From assembly GCF_000006405.1 (NCBI RefSeq), contig NW_003206658.1:1280501-1309575 (forward strand): DNA of 29,075 bases, given 5' to 3'. Numbering within the stretch: position 1 is the stretch's first letter; each line of letters begins with the position of its first letter. Below, one piece after another: positions 25,976-29,075 of the stretch. The position numbers were made by a program, and so were the translations under genes. Source of the stretch: Perkinsus marinus ATCC 50983 (lineage: Eukaryota; Perkinsozoa; Perkinsida; Perkinsidae). Below the pieces are notes generated by a model. The model did not search any database. It saw nothing but the letters and a program-made list of their open reading frames with translations, and had not been told where the DNA came from.

Positions 25976-28810
25976 ATGGGTAGTCTGGGACGCGAGATAA
26001 TGACAACTACTGCTCCAAAACGTCCGATATCAGCTAAGGAAATCAACAGGATAGCAGACGCTGTGTTAAGCATGGGACACGACTGGGATGACGATAGCAA
26101 AGGTAAACTATGCTGCGCATGTTTATCGAGGACCCTCACATTCAGATAAGAGCTTGTCTCCGGCTCGAGATCAAGCAAAGAGACCTGAGTCGGCGCTGTC
26201 GGCGACAAGACTAGTCCGGAGAGGTATATCGTATGGCTTCATCTGATCGGCGGGGTTGAGTACTGGTAACTTCTTTTTCACTTAAGTGAGTGAGAAGCCA
26301 GCAGAAAGATATCTTTAGTATATCAAAAGTACTTCTGATAACACATGAGCGTATATGTGTAGTTGTGGAGAATATACAAGTTTCGGAATTTTAGCTCCAA
26401 CTTGTTGGTTTTATGAATATCACCGTAGACAGACTCTCGCGCTCCCAAGAACCATAGCCTTGCCCAACGATTAACAACATCTGCAAACTCTGGCTTAGTC
26501 GCGTCCAAGGAGATCCCTAGAGCGAGGCCCTCCGGTAGACCAGATCGACCTCAATCGCGGCAACAGAGTGTCACTGCGAAGGTGGGCATTCAGCCAGATG
26601 GGAAATTGTGATTTGTGATAGGTCTTGAGTGGGAGGGAGCGTTTACAAGATAGAGAGAGTCTAGTGGAAAGTATAGGGAAGCTGAGACGGGAGTTGCGAC
26701 AGATTGAACTGCGGATTCGGGTGAGAGTACATATCGGTTTGACACGCACTGTTGAAGTAGTGTCTTAGGAGCTCAACGTGAAAATTTTCGATGCTGATAA
26801 AACCAACATAAGGAAGGAGAGGTTAATACTAGAGCTGCTCCATAATGTACCTCATGTGGTGAGGACATCACCAGCATAGAGACTTTGGTTAGATGCGTGT
26901 CGGTGGAGGCGAGAAGGTTTCTGGAGGAGCTGTGACGGCTGATGACCTCGAACGAACTCTGTGTGTGGTGAAGGCGGCTTTGGCTGAGAGGAAGTGCGTG
27001 AGTGAATTTTCTTGATGAAACTCTTGTTGGTTTTGTACCGTTCTACGGCGAGTCGTTGGTTAATTTCTATAATGTAATGAGGAAACCAAAAATATTTTCT
27101 AACACAACTTTCGACTGGAGAAAAGTCCGTAATTTAGTCAGCGTCGACAAGGGTGATCCGGGAGGGCTGATTCTGGATGGTCTTAGTAGGGTGTGAGAAA
27201 ATACGCGCATGATCAACTGCATGTGTCGGTGACAGTATGAAAATTTTGAGAGAATTCTCATTGATTCTTGTAGACTAGTGAGGAAACTCCCAAGTTCAGC
27301 ATCCCAATACTGCCCTGGGATGGTACGAAGGCACGCAGTGTGTTTTCATAGGCGCGCAATGGATCTCCGTCTCAATCTTGAAGCTAGAGAGCAGCACTTG
27401 AGACTACTACGCGAGGAGATGAGGAAAGCGAGCCCTCAGGAGGTAGGCGTCTGAGGTCGCGCGTACTAGTGTGATATAATGTGCACATGGTTAGAGAAAT
27501 TTGGGGAAATTTTGGTATTTTTTCTATCTGAGGTCGTACGTAAACCTCCGTAATTACTGAGGAAACTCCCGAGCTCAGCTGAGGAAAGCGGAAATATGTA
27601 TTCCAAATCGGATCTTAGGAGTTAGGCTTCTGACAATTTCAAAGGTTTCTAGTTCAGATAAGAAACGAGATAGATCATGCGAGTCGTGAAGCAAGCCAGT
27701 TGGTGGAGCAGGTGGGCATATCTCTGCTGGGGTGAAGGCTGTCTGTTTCGGTTTTCGCAGTCGATTTCCTACGTGCAGTTTTGAGAATTAACGCTCCCTA
27801 GAGGTCGATAATGTTACTACTAGTAATGTGATGATGATATTCACATAGGAAACGCTGATTGAAGGATGTGTTACTAGCCATACGTGGAAAAATAAAAATG
27901 AGTTCCCCCCGGGAACATTATAGGTTCCTGGATGATCCCCTGCTTGAGGTGCCTGCCTGTTAGGTTTTTCATGCGGCTTTCGCTGATGGTGATGATGATG
28001 ATGATGTGACTAAAGAGGCGTTTGAAGTGGAGATGGAGCATGCAAGATTAGAGCGCGAAAAGGTAGAGTTGCGAGGGTGTTTTTTCATGTGAATTGTGAT
28101 GCTGGGAATCGTCATGAAGTTTTGTGAAATTTCCGAACATAGTGTTGCCCAGTTGGAGGTCCAAGGTCGGCTCACACAGCTTGCGTCCAAGCACTATGCT
28201 ATGCGATTGGAGGCGGAAGTGTTGGGGACGCAGACCGAGCGTGACAATAGGGAAAAACAGGAAATTCAGAAAGAGGTGAGTTTCTTCGTGTTACTGGGAA
28301 AATATGCATATGGTTGAGTACATGTGTTGTTGGTGACAATATGAAAATTATGAGGAAATTTTGTGAAATTTTCGTTGATTTCTGTACATTTCTACCCGAA
28401 ATCCTATAATTGGTGAGAAAACTTTTGAAATCAGCTGAGGAGAGCGAACATATATTCCTCCAACACTGTTTTACGTGAAGCGGCGTAAAACTCGGTGAAA
28501 AACGCGATATTCACACTATGTAGTAGTCGTGAAATATGTTTTTCATATCACGGCTCGTGAGAGTCCACAGGTAAAGTCTCACGCTGGTGACACGCATCGG
28601 CGTCGAGGCTTGATATTTTACTCTGAATTGGACAGACTCCCATTTTTCAGCGCTCACTATGATTGGTGAAGTTGTTTTTCCCGTTGTTGCTCTCCATCTC
28701 GTACAGTTATTGGAGATGGAAGGCCACCTTAAGGAGCTTGAGGCGAGTTGTGAGGAGCTGGAGGGGGTTGAGGAAGAGATGATGAAGACACGAGATGAGG
28801 TTGACAAATT
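25976..28810 (+). CDS. Coiled-coil protein, multi-exon (3' partial)
   Basis: Phase-consistent exon chain: 25976-26102, 26146-26223, 26521-26581, 26630-26720, 26769-26858, 26893-26993, 27352-27442, 27658-27711, 27865-27948, 28018-28062, 28153-28275 and 28707-28810; the last ends at GTAAGC and the gene runs off the window. The start is the first ATG after an in-frame stop. The first about 70 residues are basic and low in complexity. From about residue 85 the sequence is a near-continuous coiled coil (RERLQDRESLVESIGKLRRE, EAREQHLRLLREEMRKA, TERDNREKQEIQKE, LKELEASCEELEGVEEEMMK). A role in cytoskeleton, centrosome or membrane tethering is typical for such proteins, but no family is recognised. 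Exons 27865-27948 and 28018-28062 are the least certain; another exon may hide in 26224-26520. Proximity to the Aurora gene is noted without implying a link. Confidence 0.62.
27205..27297 (-). repeat. Family A fragment in a coiled-coil-gene intron
   Basis: Reads CGCATGATCAACTGCATGTG, TCGGTGACAGTATGAAAATT, then GACTAGTGAGGAAACTCCCA; the other end is missing. It lies in intron 26994-27351. Confidence 0.65.
27478..27606 (-). repeat. Family A element in a coiled-coil-gene intron
   Basis: Reverse copy with GTGCACATGGTTAGAGAAAT, ACTGAGGAAACTCCCGAGCT, CAGCTGAGGAAAGCGGAAAT, ending TATGTATTCCAAATC. Intron 27443-27657. Confidence 0.7.
28313..28470 (-). repeat. Family A element in a coiled-coil-gene intron
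   Basis: Reverse copy starting TTGAGTACATGTGTTGTTGG, with CAGCTGAGGAGAGCGAACAT and ending ATTCCTCCAACACTG. It is joined directly to a family B element. Intron 28276-28706. Confidence 0.75.
28471..28645 (+). repeat. Family B element, long form, joined to family A
   Basis: Starts TTTTACGTGAAGCGGCGTAA without the usual TGGAGTTTCAC end, carries TTTTTCATATCACGGCTCGT, and is followed by the tail GGTGACACGCATCGGCGTCG seen also at 6755-6832, ending ACAGACTCCCA. Confidence 0.72.
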
Positions 28811-28855
28811 GTAAGCTCCCTCCGTCTTGGTTTGACATGTGGGATTAATAATAAC

Positions 28856-28962
28856 TAGGCCTTCGTGACGAAGGGGCGGAGCTCACTGAGTCCATGTCCA
28901 TGGACTCAATCAATGAATTTTACATAGGTCCTCGGGTCGATCCCCGGGTAGGACATTCCTCC
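28856..28962 (+). repeat. Repeat C with hairpins and a B-box-like sequence
   Basis: Contains the palindrome CCTTCGTGACGAAGG, the string GAAGGGGCGGAGCTCACTGA (also at about 21695), the palindrome GAGTCCATGTCCATGGACTC, and a stem GTCCT ... AGGAC around GGGTCGATCCCCGGG, which resembles a pol III B box. Possibly a tRNA-related SINE or a structured element; it lies in the unfinished last intron of the coiled-coil gene. Confidence 0.45.
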
Positions 28963-29075
28963 ATCATTAGTTTTTCGTGCATATCTCTTCGAGCTGTTCG
29001 CATAATCGCGTTTTCCGATTTTCCTCAACACCTCCGCATATAGAAGAGTCGTTTGACCTATCTGATAGCCTCGCA

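Overview
The window looks like nuclear DNA of a protist. Coding regions are split by many short GT-AG introns, mostly 34-60 nt. The genes are eukaryotic (Aurora-type kinase, ZNFX1-like helicase, Pus7/TruD pseudouridine synthase, WD-repeat protein, secreted Cys-rich proteins) and small repeats fill the gaps. Compact introns plus threonine/proline-rich secreted proteins would fit an alveolate such as Perkinsus. That taxon is an inference from style, not proven by any marker here.

Layout. 1-2797: two neighbouring plus-strand genes for Thr/Glu/Pro-rich secreted proteins sharing an eight-cysteine domain; the first is cut by the left edge and carries long minisatellites. 3533-6331: a minus-strand WD-repeat-like gene of at least 11 exons, rebuilt by splice sites with consistent phase. 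6332-9400: a repeat nest of two small DNA-transposon-like families, called A and B here, around exons of an unidentified minus-strand gene. 9843-11357: intronless Pus7/TruD gene (minus). 11752-12809: four-exon gene of unknown function (minus). 13585-13971: small Cys-containing ORF. 14950-15190: palindromic tandem array. 15727-21200: ZNFX1-like helicase gene in four exons, with CCCH, UPF1-like helicase, NF-X1 fingers, RING-like and RZ finger parts. 21838-23025: a decayed and then an intact CCCH gene whose C-terminal half resembles the helicase's N-terminal domain but which has no helicase. 23601-25520: Aurora kinase in 11 exons. 25976 to the right edge: a coiled-coil gene, incomplete at its 3' end.

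Two intron observations stand out. Four introns in three unrelated genes (WD protein, helicase, two in the kinase) share a hairpin-like motif around CGCACAGCGAAGATTTT, always in the sense direction, which suggests an introner-like family. Separately, most of the long introns contain copies of families A or B. The helicase, its helicase-less paralog and the paralog's decayed copy form a local cluster that could act in small-RNA or RNA-surveillance biology by analogy with ZNFX1. The remaining genes show no evident functional link.
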